Source: Alisma plantago-aquatica
Taxonomy: Eukaryota > Streptophyta > Magnoliopsida > Alismatales > Alismataceae
Length of the DNA: 64,000 nt
Assembly: GCA_963693085.1 (NCBI GenBank)
Contig: OY856409.1
Span: forward strand, 518,158,303-518,222,302
Direction: 5' to 3'
Shown: positions 20,914 to 32,899 of the stretch, one piece after another
Position numbering within the stretch: the stretch's first letter is position 1
How the letters are laid out: each line of letters opens with the position of its first letter
Program-made: the position numbers and the translations under genes
The notes under the pieces: generated by a model
Database searches by the model: none
What the model was told of the DNA's origin: nothing
What the model saw: the letters and a program-made list of their open reading frames with translations, nothing else

Positions 20914-23140
20914 TGTGAACTTGTCACACTATCACCACATGATATCTATATTTTTTCATTCACAACATTATCAACAAAGCCACATTCCATGGGATATCAA
21001 TCCCTCAACTTTATTAATAGGAAACATCCTTTCATGCGAGAACATTAACCAATATTAGGTCATAAGGCCCAACCACCATAATCTTGTATCACATGTATAA
21101 TCAGAATGCCTCACAAGGACATATTCAATCCTTGTCTCACATCATAGCCATCATAGCCACACACTAGTAATGATAATCAATTCCACAACACCTTCATGGT
21201 TAGACTGTCATAATTAAGAGAGATAATCACTTAACATCATAACCATCCATGGCAAGGATATAAACAAGGCTTGTTCACTTTTAGGGTTAGGGTTTCCACT
21301 TTTGTGGAATAGGGTCCACAAGGTTAAGGTTAATCGACCACCCTAAAACCATCACCCTTCACCATCATGGAGTGTGTTAGGATTAAGAAACATGCTTAGA
21401 GAATATTATAGATCATACAAAATAGCATACCACATATGTATACATGATTAACATTATATGTTCATATATGTTACATAACAGCCTACCATCACCACATGTT
21501 AACCACTTCAGCACATAGATCGAGGGCACCCTCCATAGTATGGCGTGACCATGGCATACACCATGGGTACCTCTTTCCACACTCCCTCACCATGTTGCGA
21601 CCACTTCCTACATGTCGTGCCCACGACATTAGGGTTATGGTTTCTCTTCCCCCTTCAACCATGTGTCACGACCAAGTTCCTCAAGTACCTCTATGTCGCG
21701 AGCACGACACCTCAACACCACCATGTCGTGACTGCATCATCCCCTAATCAAGACCACCACTACAAGGGCTGTCTCCACCAAACTAAGGTAAGAAACTAAG
21801 AGCTCCAAGGTTGCTAGGTTCCATATGTCTCAACCCAACATCACTATGTGAAACATCACCACAAGAAGGGACATCTCGACTAAAGCCAACTAGGTCATGG
21901 CCACCTCAATGGGCTATGTCACGACCGCAACGCCCATACCCATGTCTCGACCGCCAAACCTCCTAGGTTGCAACCACACCAAGGGTAGACACCTAGGTCA
22001 TCAAAATAGGCTCAAAACTAAGAAAGGACCATGATCATCATGGAAGGAGACCCAAGCAAGCCGATCTCCACAAACCCTAAGGCAAAGGTCCAAGAAAAGC
22101 ATGACTAAAGGAAGAGAAACTATAACTAAGATGACAAAAAATGAAACTAACCACTCACTTCTAGATATACAAATACCAAGCATGGGGGATAGATCAAGGG
22201 TCAAACATGGGGAAGAAACTTCGTATCATCACCTCTACCTAAAACTGATACAATAAGATCAGGGTTTTGGGTTACTTCCAAACCAAGCATGATAACTTTC
22301 CCAAAATAATTCTAGTGTTAAGCTTCATATGATAGAATGATGTAGGAACATCTTAAAGAGAGTAAACAACAACACAACATAACAAGAAGTGCAATAATAG
22401 AGAGGGTTTAGTGTTATATAACCTGCCTTAAAAAGATCATCACCAAAGCTCCACGCTCTAGGATCAAGAGCTCCAAGAACACAATCCAAGGGTAAAAGAG
22501 GCTCCACCAAAATCTCCACTCTCATCTAGAAGAGAACCTTAATAAGGGAGAAACACCAAGGTTAAAGGATAGCTCAAGAAGTGAGAGTGAAACCCCAAAA
22601 CCAAACCAAAGAAAGATGGGAGAAAAGAGAGAAGGAACTCTCTCTCTCTCTCTCTCTCTTACTTGAGCATCACCTTGACAAAACATGGCCCAAGGCTAAG
22701 AAGAAGGAAGAAGATATGATAGAGGATTTGAAGGAACACCAAAGAAAGAAAATTAAACACTCACCAGAGCTAGAGATGGCCAAGGATCACCACTATAACC
22801 ACATTCAAGGGATGAAACACCTCCAAGACACCAAGGACACAACTTCTTGCTCCACCAAGATCCAAGGATGAGCACAAGCGAAAGGAAGGAAGAAGATGAT
22901 AAAAAAGAACCACTTACATGGAGAGAAGAGAGTTCATATAGCAAAGGAGGAGGGAGGTAAGACAAAGGATGAGGTGTCAATAGGATAGAGCTCCAAAGAA
23001 ACACTTGTCCACTAAAAGGACCAACATGCAACAACACAAGGTATACATGCAAGAGATGGCAATACCCCCTAGGTAGGATCTTGACCACCTAAGAAACCAA
23101 CCCTATGTCATGACCGTGACATACCTAGGGTTCCAAGGTC
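20914..23140 (-). mobile_element. Family-1 LTR A2, right part (3' truncated)
   Basis: Continues LTR A2 from TGTGAACTTGTCAC and aligns with about 2146-4332 of LTR A1. At about 23140 alignment to the LTR ends abruptly, and by 23152 the sequence aligns instead to the chromodomain end of the internal region (equivalent to about 5070). The last about 550 bp of the LTR and the polypurine tract have been deleted. The putative TATA box lies at 22414-22423, and a (TC)n tract at about 22635-22660 is longer than in A1. Confidence 0.88.
22414..22423 (-). promoter_or_regulatory. Putative LTR TATA box (family 1, A2)
   Basis: GGTTATATAA on the minus strand, at the position equivalent to 3611-3620 of LTR A1. 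Inferred only. Confidence 0.45.
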
Positions 23141-23652
23141 CCATAAACACTAGGCCTTCAACATAGGACATATCCTCGTTAAGATCCACCTCCACATGTT
23201 GTAACATCAACTTTGTATCCAGATGGAACTTCTTTAACATACTCACATGAAACACTAGATGCAAGTGTGCAACTCAGGTGGCAACTCCAGCTTCTAAGCC
23301 ACCTCAAAACACCTTTCCAAGGAGATACCTTGAGGTACACTCTGTCTCCCTTTTATAACTCCAAGGGTCTACGATAGTTATCTGCATATGACTTCTATCT
23401 ATCCTATGTTGCCTTCAACTACTGCTGGATCACTTTGATCTTTTCTATCATTTATTGCACAAGCTCAAGGTTTGCTCATGTGTCATACCAACACAACGGA
23501 GATCAACAACATCTCCCATACAATGCTTCATATCGTGCCATGTTGATGCTACTCTGATAACTATTATTGTAGGCGTACTCTATCAAACTGAGATGTATGT
23601 CCCAACTGCATAAAAACTAAAGAACACAAGCTCTCAAGAGATCCTCCAAGGT

Positions 23653-24309
23653 CTAAATGGTCCTCTCATATTGGCCATATGTCTGTGGGTGAAAGGCAGT
23701 GATGAACCTCAACTGTGTACCCAAAGTTGTGTGCAGTTGCTCCCAAAAGTGACTTGTGAACTGAGGGCCTCTATCAGACACGATAGTTGCTGGAGCACCA
23801 TGAAAATGCACTATCTCATCAACATATACCTGGGCAAGCTTCTCAGCAGTATACATCATCTTCATGTGAAGAAAATGCACTGACTTGGTCAACCGTTCAA
23901 CAATCACCCAAATGGAATCATGACATGTGGATGTCCTAGGCAGTCCAACCACAAATTCCATAGTCACATGATCCCATTTCCACTGTGGTATAGGTAATAG
24001 TTACAACGTCCCTAGAGGCTTTTGATGCTCAACTTTGACCTATTGACACACAACACATCTTGCAACAAACTCAGCCACGCCCTTCTTCAGGCCAGGCCAC
24101 CAATACATATCCTTCAGGTTATGATACATCTTAGTGCTACTTGGGTGCACAGTGTACATGGATGAGTGAGCCTCTTCCAGCACTATCTTTCTTAGGCCAT
24201 GAGCATTAGGAACCACTACTCTTTGATGGTAACAAACAGTCCCATCATCTGACTTGTGGAAGCCATCACACTTCTCATTGCCAAATTCTAATCTAATTTT
24301 TTGTATCAC
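23653..24309 (-). pseudogene. Integrase zinc-binding and core domains (copy B)
   Basis: Position 24309-24040 has an almost ideal zinc-binding block: EEAHSSMYTVHPSSTKMYH, MYWWPGLKK and CVVCQ, with both His and both Cys. After a stop, 23967-23653 carries MTMEFVVGLPR, where the first catalytic Asp is Glu, then IVSDRGPQFTSHFWEQLH with the second Asp intact, and ends in QYERTI with the third acidic residue. It is better preserved than copy A but still broken between the two segments, and the first Asp is altered. Confidence 0.85.
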
Positions 24310-24602
24310 AGTATCAACCTGTTGTGCCTCTCTGATCTTCTATCTCAGTGTGGGCTTCACCTGCAACTGTGCTAAAAATCCTGCTAGCAAAGAAACTTCC
24401 AGCTTAACAATTATCCGACATAGGGAGATCAACATCTCTCTCTTGTGGCACACCAATGAACTCAACTAGGCTCTATCCATAGACAAAGACTTCCTGCTCA
24501 ACACATCTACCACAACATTCGCCCCTTCCCAGGATTGTAATCAATTGTGCAGTCATAATCCTTGATTAACACCATCCAACATCATTGCCTCATGTTCAAC
24601 AC

Positions 24603-24884
24603 CTATTGTGAAAAGATGTACTTTAGGTTCTTGTGATCCGTGAAGATGTAACACTTCTCACCGTAAAGGTAGTGCCTCCATATCTTCAAAGCATGGACTA
24701 TGGAAGCTAACCCCAGATCATGGGTTGGGTAATTCTCCTCGTGTTTGTTAAGATGTCGGGAAGCAAAAGAAACCACTTGCTTTTCCTGCATCAGCACACA
24801 ACCCAAACCATGTTTGTACACATCACAGAAGACTATGTATAACTTTCTTTTCTCAAGAAAGACCAGAATTGGTGCACTTGTCAA
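24603..24884 (-). pseudogene. RNase H domain (copy B)
   Basis: An open segment of about 93 codons with [48 protein letters not shown] and [13 protein letters not shown]. It keeps the GLGCVLMQ block that copy A has lost. It stops after FSQ where copy A continues. Confidence 0.82.
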
Positions 24885-25080
24885 CTTCTACTTCAACTTC
24901 TGAAAAGCATGTTGGCATCTATCATCTCAGAATCACATCGTTCCTTATCAACTTTGTTAGGGGAAAAGTGATAGCATTGAAGTCCTTAATGAACCTCCTG
25001 TAATAGCCTGCCAAAACTAGAAAATTGTGCACTTCTATCGGCATCTTTGTCTGCTCCCATTCTATTACTGACTCCACCTT

Positions 25081-25771
25081 CTAAGGATCCACACAAACTC
25101 CCCTGGCAGATATAACATGCTCTAAGAAAGCTACCTCCTTTAATGAGAACTCGTACTTGTTGAACTTGGCATAAAGATGATGTCGCCTCAACACGGTCAA
25201 TGCCCGATGAAGTTGTTGTTCATGTTGTTGATTGTCACGATTGTATATCACGATGTCATCTATGAAGACAACCACAAACTAGTCAAGAAATAAATGGAAC
25301 ACTCTATTCATCAATTTCATGAATGTTTTCGATGCAAAGGTAATCCCAAACGACATAACTAAGAACTCATAGTGACCACACCTCGTCCTAAAAGCTGACT
25401 TAGGTATGTCATCCTCCTTAATCCTCAATTGGTGATATCCTGACCTCAGGTCTATCTTCGAGAACACTTATGTGCCACATAATTGATCAAACATGTCATA
25501 TATCCTTGGTAAGGGATACTTTTTCTTTATCGTCACCTTGTTCAACTATCTATAGTTTATGCACAACCTCATAGACCCATCCTTCTTCTTTACAAACAAC
25601 ATTGGAGCACCCCATGGTGACGTACTCAGCCTGATTAGAACCTTTTTCAAGCAGCTCTTACAACTATCTCTTCAACTCTTCCATCTCTATTGGAGCCATT
25701 CGGTACAGTGTGTGAACTATCAGTTGCGTGTCGGGAACCAGATTGATCTCAAAACCAGTCTCTCGGGGTAA
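25081..25771 (-). pseudogene. Reverse transcriptase domain (copy B, catalytic motif intact)
   Basis: Position 25467-25279 carries [20 protein letters not shown] and [16 protein letters not shown]. In another frame, 25275-25081 carries VVFIDDIVIYN, with both catalytic Asp residues, followed by LYAKFNKYEFSLKEVAFLEH. N-terminal RT blocks are recognisable in broken form up to about 25771. At least two frame breaks remain, so no intact RT is encoded. Confidence 0.84.
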
Positions 25772-25891
25772 AGGAATGCCTAGAAACTCCTTTGGAAACA
25801 CGTCCTCAAACTCTCTGACAATCGGTACCTCCTAAATGTTAGGACTCCTCACCTTGATATCCAACACATGTGCTAAGAATGCCTCACAACC

Positions 25892-26252
25892 CTATCTCAA
25901 CAGCTTCTCCTCCGCCATCACTGATACCAAACACGTTGAAAGAATCTTCATGTCTCCTTGGAAGATCCATGTCTTATTACCATCGATAAATATCATTTGC
26001 TTGGAACTACAATCCAAGACCACCCTATACTTCTCCAAGGTGTCAATTCCAAGGACTACATCAAACCCATACATGTCAAGTGGTATGAGATCCACTTGGA
26101 TGTTGTGCCATGAAAAGGAAAGGACGCAAGAAAAACACACTTCCTACAACACTGTAGAACCAACTAACATGGTTTCTAACAACAAACTATCTTTCTTACA
26201 ACTAACAGGCAAAAGACAACTGTCAAGCACTTCATGAGCGATAAAAGAGTGC
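25892..26252 (-). pseudogene. Protease region, C-terminal side (copy B)
   Basis: IQVDLIPLDMYGFDVVLGID and LEKYRVVLDCSSKQMIF are readable. The active-site half of the domain lies on the other side of the solo LTR (28574 onward), where VDPGAM keeps the Asp. The target duplication CATTG falls inside the codons just after the active-site glycine and alanine. Confidence 0.82.
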
Positions 26253-27434
26253 ATTGTGTTGGTATGTATGCCCTGAGAGCCAATCATGGGATGATTGGTG
26301 GGATACATTAAGATTGATTTGATAAACATTAAAGGCAAGCTTCCAATTCTTTCTGGTTCAGTCATATGAGATAGTGATAGAACAGATTGAATGTCTAGAG
26401 AATGACAGTACTCAATGACGTACAGGTTGAGGACCTGGACGATGAGATCATATGGATGCCAAGAGTTTGTACATTCTTGTTATGTCCCTAGTCGTATGTC
26501 ATTGTGGAAGGTAGATAGACAGCAATGACACACAAGACTAGATTGTGGTGTTGGTTGATGACAGAATCTCATTAGTCATGATATAGAGATATCAAACCAA
26601 ACACATAGGTACTTGTTAGAGAACAAGTGTACCGGACAGACCCACCGTGAGTTTGACACATGGAACCATGACATGGTAGTCACAGTCAGTACTCATAGTG
26701 ATGGTGGTGAGTGTGATTCTTTGACCTGAAATCACTACACTCAACACATGTCGTTGGGCACACTTTGACATCATCAAACACAGTCCTGAAACATGGGTTG
26801 TTGTAAAGGTGATGATTGGGTGGCTTTGACACATGGGGCTTTTGAGGGGTGAGTGATAGATATGGGATTTGTCCCTCCTGAGGGAGTTTGATATCCAAGG
26901 CCACTTGATGAGTAGGATTGAGATAGGCGTGCGCACACATGTATGAATCAGTATATGATATTGATGTCATACATATCTCGTTCAATCTGCTCTGAGATCA
27001 AGAAAGTGAATGAACGTTGACAGGATGACTGTTCCATGCCTCGAGTTCATCCGGGATATCAGTGACAAAGGAATTATACATTCACTGTAACACCATTCAC
27101 GGATTGTAGGATTGAAAGTTGCTCTCCAACTTTCTACTTTCACTTGGGTAGCACTGATGTGTGACTAAGCACCGCTCTTTGCTTGTGAAGTCATAAGTGT
27201 TATGGACTTTCACTGCCAATGTGAAATGGACCTGCAGGGTCACACACATAGGATTTAACCTGGAAGAGGAGTTTTGTCCACAAGCAATGTTTAGATTGAT
27301 TACTAAAGAAGTTTAGTAGTTCAATTAAACACTCAGTCAATTGATAGCTCAATATCATAATGTTCAAGGTGTTGGACACATTGATTGGAGTATCGGATTG
27401 ATTGAAATCGCAATTGTCTGATTCTGCACAATCT

Positions 27435-27910
27435 GCACTCCCAACCGATCGGCTCATGTGATGAACCGATCGGCTCAGCTTGGTGAACCGGTCGGCTCAA
27501 GTGTTGAGTCGATCAGCTCATGGACAGGGTGAAATGATCGGTTTAAGTGTTGAAACGATCGGTTCAACTGCTGCAACCGAGCAAGTTGGGAAAGTAGGAT
27601 TGGTGAGAATTTTCCTTGCATTTCACTTGCCCAATTTGATTGGAACAAAGATTGGTATTCGATACCAATTAGAAACAAAAGAAGGAAAGTCGATCAGGAA
27701 CCGACCAGGACCACCAACCGACCGGTTCACTTGTGTGAACCGACCGGTTGAGGTGTCCCAACCGACCGGTTCACTTGTGTGAACCAACCGGTTGAGGTGT
27801 CCCAACCGACCGGTTCACTTGTGTGAACCAACCAGTTGAGGTGTCCCAACCGACCGGTTTAGGTCCCCAACCGACCGTTTCAGTTGTGAAACGATCGGTT
27901 CAGGTTGCGA
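27435..27910 (+). repeat. Palindromic ACCGACCGGTT / CCGATCGG repeat array in the solo LTR U3
   Basis: Two clusters. Position 27435-27575 has degenerate CCGATCGGCTCA units. Position 27718-27905 has about four head-to-tail units of about 45 bp containing AACCGACCGGTTCACTTG and GTGAACC(G/A)ACCGGTTGAGG. Each core is itself palindromic. The clusters sit upstream of the TATA box, where U3 enhancer repeats would lie. Confidence 0.88.
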
Positions 27911-28001
27911 GTTGGTTGCTTTTGTGGAAAATCTCAAACCCTTCTACTCCTGCTTTTAGTCCTGCATTGCCCGGGATGGAGAACCCTGTCCCATGACCAT
28001 C

Positions 28002-28014
28002 CTATATATATAGG
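28002..28014 (+). promoter_or_regulatory. TATA box of the solo LTR
   Basis: CTATATATATAGG preceded by a GC-richer stretch. It is the only strong TATA motif in the LTR and lies about 560 bp from its right end. Confidence 0.6.
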
Positions 28015-28573
28015 GGTATTGGGGGCTTCTCAAAGTACAACTTAGTGCAACCAGTTGCTCTGCAAAGTTGTCCTTCTCTCTGGTTTTGGTAACTGAGAGA
28101 GAGCCCGAGAAAGTGCTACCCGTAAAGGGAGGTGCAGCAAGGGAAAGACAACTGTAGTTGCAACTGGAGGCAGGAGAGTGTGTTGGCGACTAGTACGTCA
28201 ATAGGAGGGTGCGACTCCTCCCAACTCCTTGTGGGACAAGGAGTGTGGAGTTTCAGGTGGTCCGTGTGGACTACTTCAGAGGCGGGAGGTTTCTGCCGCT
28301 CAGGAGGACAACTGTCAATCCCGACAGTCCGGTGAGATCAGGAGTCGTCAGTCCCGGTGCGACCAGGAGCTGCACAGACACTGTCCAAGATCGGAGTTGA
28401 AGACCGCGCAAGGCGCGAGGTATTGTCATTGAGCAAGCCTCGGGAAAAGGTATGATTCCACAAACCATCCTTTCCTATTATATAGACGTTGACGCGTTTC
28501 CTTGTTCCGGGTTTGGGGAAATTTTTTTTTGTTTCCGCTGCCTTCTCTGCCTCCCCTAAAATCCAACACATTG

Positions 28574-29295
28574 CACCCGGGTCAACCAAAATAGATACAA
28601 AGCAAGAAGAAGACAAACTAGAATGAAATAACTACATCTGACTTGTCAATACTTGTGGGTTGACCACCGCCTCCGGCTAACTCATATCGTAGAATCTAGT
28701 TGTTGCATGTTGTCGCCCCTAGCCTCTAATTACCTAAGCAGACGATCTGGCCTGTGACGCTTGACCACGTCCTCATCCTCCTGCACTACTATTCTACTGT
28801 CTCTGAGAAACCTATTGGCTCTGCCTCAGTTGTTGGGTCACCTCATCATCCCTCACTAGACACTCCCACTTCAGATGTCATGTCTGCCCACACTTGCAAC
28901 AAACTCGGGTCTCAAACTGCAGCTTAGACAGCCCTGCAACTTACAGTGACACAGTGTTGTGAGCTCTAGCAGGTGGAAGACTACGATCTCTACCTCTACT
29001 CAGTGACCACTACGTTAGAGCACTGAACCTTTGCGGCATTGGTGGTACAAAAAACCTCAGCTTCGTACAGCCTCATGATGACTACCCCTAAACTTTGTAG
29101 ACCTCTTCCTGGCACTCGTCTCCCGCTTCTCTATCAAGGACCACTCTATCCTCCAAATAGACTCCACAATCATGGCAAACCTTTCTTGATTTTCTAAGCA
29201 ACCACCGCGGTGGACAACTCAACATTCAACCCCTTCTCAAAATGGCAAATCCGCTCATCCTTTGTAGCAACCATGTGAGGACAGAACCAATGAAT
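28574..29295 (-). pseudogene. Protease active site, zinc knuckle and gag C-terminus (copy B)
   Basis: Reading leftward: gag C-terminal sequence; a zinc knuckle at about 28862-28915 with C-CKCG and H-LKWEC in which one codon is TGA; the linker; and the protease active-site string VDPGAM at the left edge. The matching part of copy A is 8250-8960. Numerous stops are present. Confidence 0.8.
29291..29295. repeat. Target-site duplication of the family-2 array, left copy
   Basis: TGAAT here and TGAAG at 54794-54798 flank the array. The empty site in copy A reads CTGAAGAAGCTCC, so the left copy carries one later substitution. Confidence 0.75.
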
Positions 29296-30963
29296 TGTAA
29301 CGACAGTCGCCAAACTGAAAAACAAATCATTACTAATTAAGTGGAATAAACATAATAAGCAAATTAACAAAAATCACTAAAATTTAAAACTATTTTGCAA
29401 GGAGATCCTTTTCTAGAAAACTCTTACTAAAAGATCCAAAACTCATACATATCATGATTACATTGTACAACATCTCATCTTGAGGACAACATATAACAAT
29501 TGCTCTATCAAAACACATATTGGAGCAACATAAAACCTCGAGGCATTCAAGCCAAAATCTCAAATCATTCATGAAACTAGCACGTACTAAATCCAAGGAC
29601 CTGATAGTACAGAGACGACACATAGGACTTCTATTTACAACACACGAAAAATAGTACACTCAACCTAAGTTGTTACTGCTGCCTCAACTGTTGTTCCTCC
29701 TCTATAGAAAGATCTTCGCCACCTCACGCACGTACACCGAAAAAAATGTGGATCCCACGGGTTGAGACAATTGTCCCAGAAGGAGATATAACTCTCCGCT
29801 GACCATATTATTATCATAGTTTTAGCATTTATGACTGAGCAGAGGTTCTTTTATATTAACATGCAGTATTAATCATTATATGAATAGAATAAGATAATCT
29901 CCTTTATTAATAGAACATTGCATCTACCCATGGTATAGTTATAAATCATCTATCTACTTTGCAAGGAATGTAAAGAAACATAAATAACATCTATCCACTA
30001 AGATATATAGCTATATTGTGCATCAAACAATGTTTTCTGTAATTCGATCCTTAAGCAGATATACTACATGACTGAACATATTTTACAATCACACTTATGC
30101 CCGGAGGAGATGAAGCATACCCTAGTCATCTCCAACTGACCACAAACTTCTCACAAGTCAGTACCATACAAGGTCAATGGAAGAGCCGGTTGCCATGACC
30201 TCACTTGTCTCGATCAGTACGAGACCACTAGCAGGACTATGTCAACTGCTTAACAAGCTGTGCCAGGGTACGTAGGCATCCACACTTAGAGCTACAGCAT
30301 CAACTGCTCTCTCTTAGGGGAAACATCTACTAACAGCCGTCCCCAGTTTATGAATTTACTGAGTCATGGTGACACAAGCACCATAGTCCGAGCCACGGGC
30401 CAGTTCACCGTGCTCAACAAAGAGTCTACGACCAAAGTTACACTCGAGCCAGGATATGGCATATAGCCAAATCCCCATTCATCTCGGGCTCGTATGGGGA
30501 TTGGCTCACACATGGCCGTCCGTACTTACGCCCCCACATACTCAAAAAGTATGCATTCCGGGTTATGCCGCGGGGAACCTATTTCACCATTCAGCAAATC
30601 TTGACGCTGATGGATCTATGGTCAAGGCAACGTTTTATAGTTTCTAGTGATATATTACGTGCATTACAACATTCTTTTTGCATCAAACAAGTTATAATTA
30701 TTAATCACAACAAATGCTACAAAGAAACATGTAATACATCTATCACGTACTTTTCCAAATCTTTAAAACACATGACACTTGGGATCTCAATCCCTTATCA
30801 TATTATTGGGAATTCTCATCCCTTCACATCATCATTATCATGATTACTGGATCTGGGTATACAAACCCTTAGTTCATCACAGAACACTGTTACCACTTAT
30901 CAGGTAAATATTATCTCTAGGTCCTCAAACCAAGGTATACATGACACTTGTTGTACAAGCATC

Positions 30964-31103
30964 TCACATGGCTCACAAGGCCCATTGCACATCTTGTCAC
31001 CTCTCACTAGGTAACAACTCATTCACATGGCTCACAAGGCCATTACACATCTTGTCACCTCTCACTAGGCAACAACTTATTCACATGGCTCACAAGGCCA
31101 TTA
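30964..31103. repeat. 59-bp minisatellite in family-2 LTR 1 (two units plus partial)
   Basis: Units start at TCACATGGCTCACAAGGC at 30964 and 31023 and a partial at 31081. LTRs 2 and 3 have one unit more. Confidence 0.93.
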
Positions 31104-31929
31104 ATTGTTATACTTGTTACACAAGTAGTTATCATGCCTTACAAGGCTTATGCAATAAGAGAAGTGCAACCTTCCCATCATTAGGGTTAGGGTTTTCCAT
31201 TATTAACCATTTAGATTTTCAAGATCATATTATCAATGGTCAAATCCTAATTCATTGCTCCACACATCTAGGAGCAAACTTTGATATCATAAGTATTCAA
31301 TCATAATTATTTATTCTCATCATTTATCATTAAATGATTAACAACACAAGGTATGAATTTCTCTCACATCCTTACCAGAGTATAAATACATCATACTTTA
31401 TTAACTTGGCTTAACCCTTTCTCAAGATATGTTAGCCTAAACTTATCAAAGTACATTAAGCTCATTACATCTCAATGTAACAATTGGCATGACACACTTC
31501 ATGTGTTACTCATCCATACATATTGGATTTAAGGTGCATCAAGGTGTAACAACCTTAAAGTGCTGGATGTGATATTTACCATGCCTTGGTGTATCACTTC
31601 CCTCATAACTTTTAACTTACTTAAGTTCATCAACTTATCTTGTATTAGGGTATTTACCATCCAAATACTTTATCCACTATCCCATCATATTAATCTTATA
31701 AAGTATTGGCCATATGTCACACACTTGAATTACCCAACTATCATCAATGATATGGACTCATCTCAGGTTAAGGAATTGTTGATATAAGGTTGTCCATTAT
31801 CGACCACTTTAGGTGTTTCACCTATCAAGGTATTAGCCACACCATTACTTGGTGTTACACTCATCACTCCTAAGAGTGTTTTGCCCTCACCTTTACAAGG
31901 TATCTTGGGTTAGAAGTGTGCATATGTTC

Positions 31930-32690
31930 ACCATATTGGTCGTAAGTATATGAGCACTCACCATATCGGGCTAGAAGTATATACACACCATTCATATTGG
32001 GCTAGAGGTTTTTGTATGTGTTACCCATGTCGTGCATGAGGTATTAAGCCATCACCATGTCGAGCTAGATATGCATTCAATCACCATATCGGGTGACTCA
32101 CCATCAAGGGTTGGCCGTGATGGGTTAGGGTTTGCCATATCGGGCTCAACCAATATACAAGTCGATAGGAGTGAAAGGCACCAAGCCATGTCGGGCTAGA
32201 CCATACAATGTTGAGTTGTAACACCCATGTCAGGTTAGGGTTGGTTGTGATGGGCACATGATACATGTATGTACCTCCCATGGTGTTTAAGAGGTATCAA
32301 CTCATCACCATGTCGGGATAGACATCAACTAGGGTTGTGTATCGGGCTACCATATCGTGCAATAGGGTTTACTTAAATGTTCATATCGTTCACCAGATAT
32401 GTGTGCTTCATGAAAATAAGTAGGAATGATATATTATATGATCATATCATGCAATAACATTTGCTATTCTTTACTCATATCGGGTTACCCAAATTAGGGT
32501 TTCATGTCAACTTATAAGTATTCATTTAACCTTGTATCGTGCATGGAGTCTATACTTGACTCCCTATCATGCAAGAGGTGTATACCACACCCCCATATCG
32601 TTCAAGAATGTATACAATCATATTATTATTGTTTTAGTGAAGTAGGTACATCATCATATCGGGTTAGAGGTGCTTGCTTGTGTGCTTGCA
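31930..32690. repeat. Dispersed CATATCGGG motif field in family-2 LTR 1
   Basis: About a dozen variants of CCATATCGGGCTAGA, CCATGTCGGGCTAGA and CATATCGTGCA at irregular spacing. The same field is present at about 39670-40420 and 52420-53190. Variants mostly differ by C/T or G/A changes at CpG. Confidence 0.85.
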
Positions 32691-32889
32691 CCCGATATCA
32701 CTTTTATAAGGTGATATCATCATCTTCAAGCTCTAGACCTTTGTTCTAACTGTTATAGTTCATGGAAACACGTCTAACCAACTACTATAACTCATAATTT
32801 GATCAACTATTTTAGGAAATTTCGGAATTAAAAGTAATTCATTAAGTATAGCAATTTAGGTGATGAATAATAACATGATAGAGTTCAAG

Positions 32890-32899
32890 TTATATAACC
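32890..32899 (-). promoter_or_regulatory. Putative LTR TATA box (family 2, LTR 1)
   Basis: GGTTATATAA on the minus strand, in the same context (GGGTTATATAAC) as family-1 LTRs. Inferred from cross-family conservation. Confidence 0.5.

Larger units (their letters stand above)
26257..28568 (+). mobile_element. Solo LTR, 2312 bp, in the protease of copy B
   Basis: Begins TGTTGGTATGTATGCCC and ends CTAAAATCCAACA, with inverted ends TGTTGG/CCAACA and a 5-bp duplication CATTG at 26252-26256 and 28569-28573. Copy A gives the empty site. No PBS, polypurine tract or coding domain lies inside, so this is a solo LTR left by recombination between two LTRs. A TATA box (CTATATATATAGG, 28002-28014) on the plus strand suggests transcription to the right, with U3 about 1.75 kb. 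The superfamily is unsettled. The ends and the ATGCCCTGAGAG-type start resemble copia LTRs. Confidence 0.9.
23153..29295 (-). mobile_element. Internal region of chromovirus copy B (left portion, interrupted by a solo LTR)
   Basis: Same domain order as copy A. It starts within the integrase C-terminal/chromodomain region and runs to gag, with the solo LTR at 26257-28568. It ends where family-2 LTR 1 begins (29296); the remaining gag resumes at 54799. Unlike copy A, the RT catalytic string is intact at about 25250. Stops and frameshifts elsewhere make it a pseudogene. Confidence 0.88.

Noticed and set aside
30964..31103. CRISPR-like spaced repeats
   Set aside because: The repeats are contiguous 58/59-bp tandem units with no unique spacers, in a eukaryotic LTR.
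31186..31196. Telomere-like TTAGGGTTAGGG strings (also near 2515, 21284, 38935, 51675, 57199)
   Set aside because: Only about two units each, and found at fixed positions inside LTR copies. They are LTR sequence, not interstitial telomere arrays.
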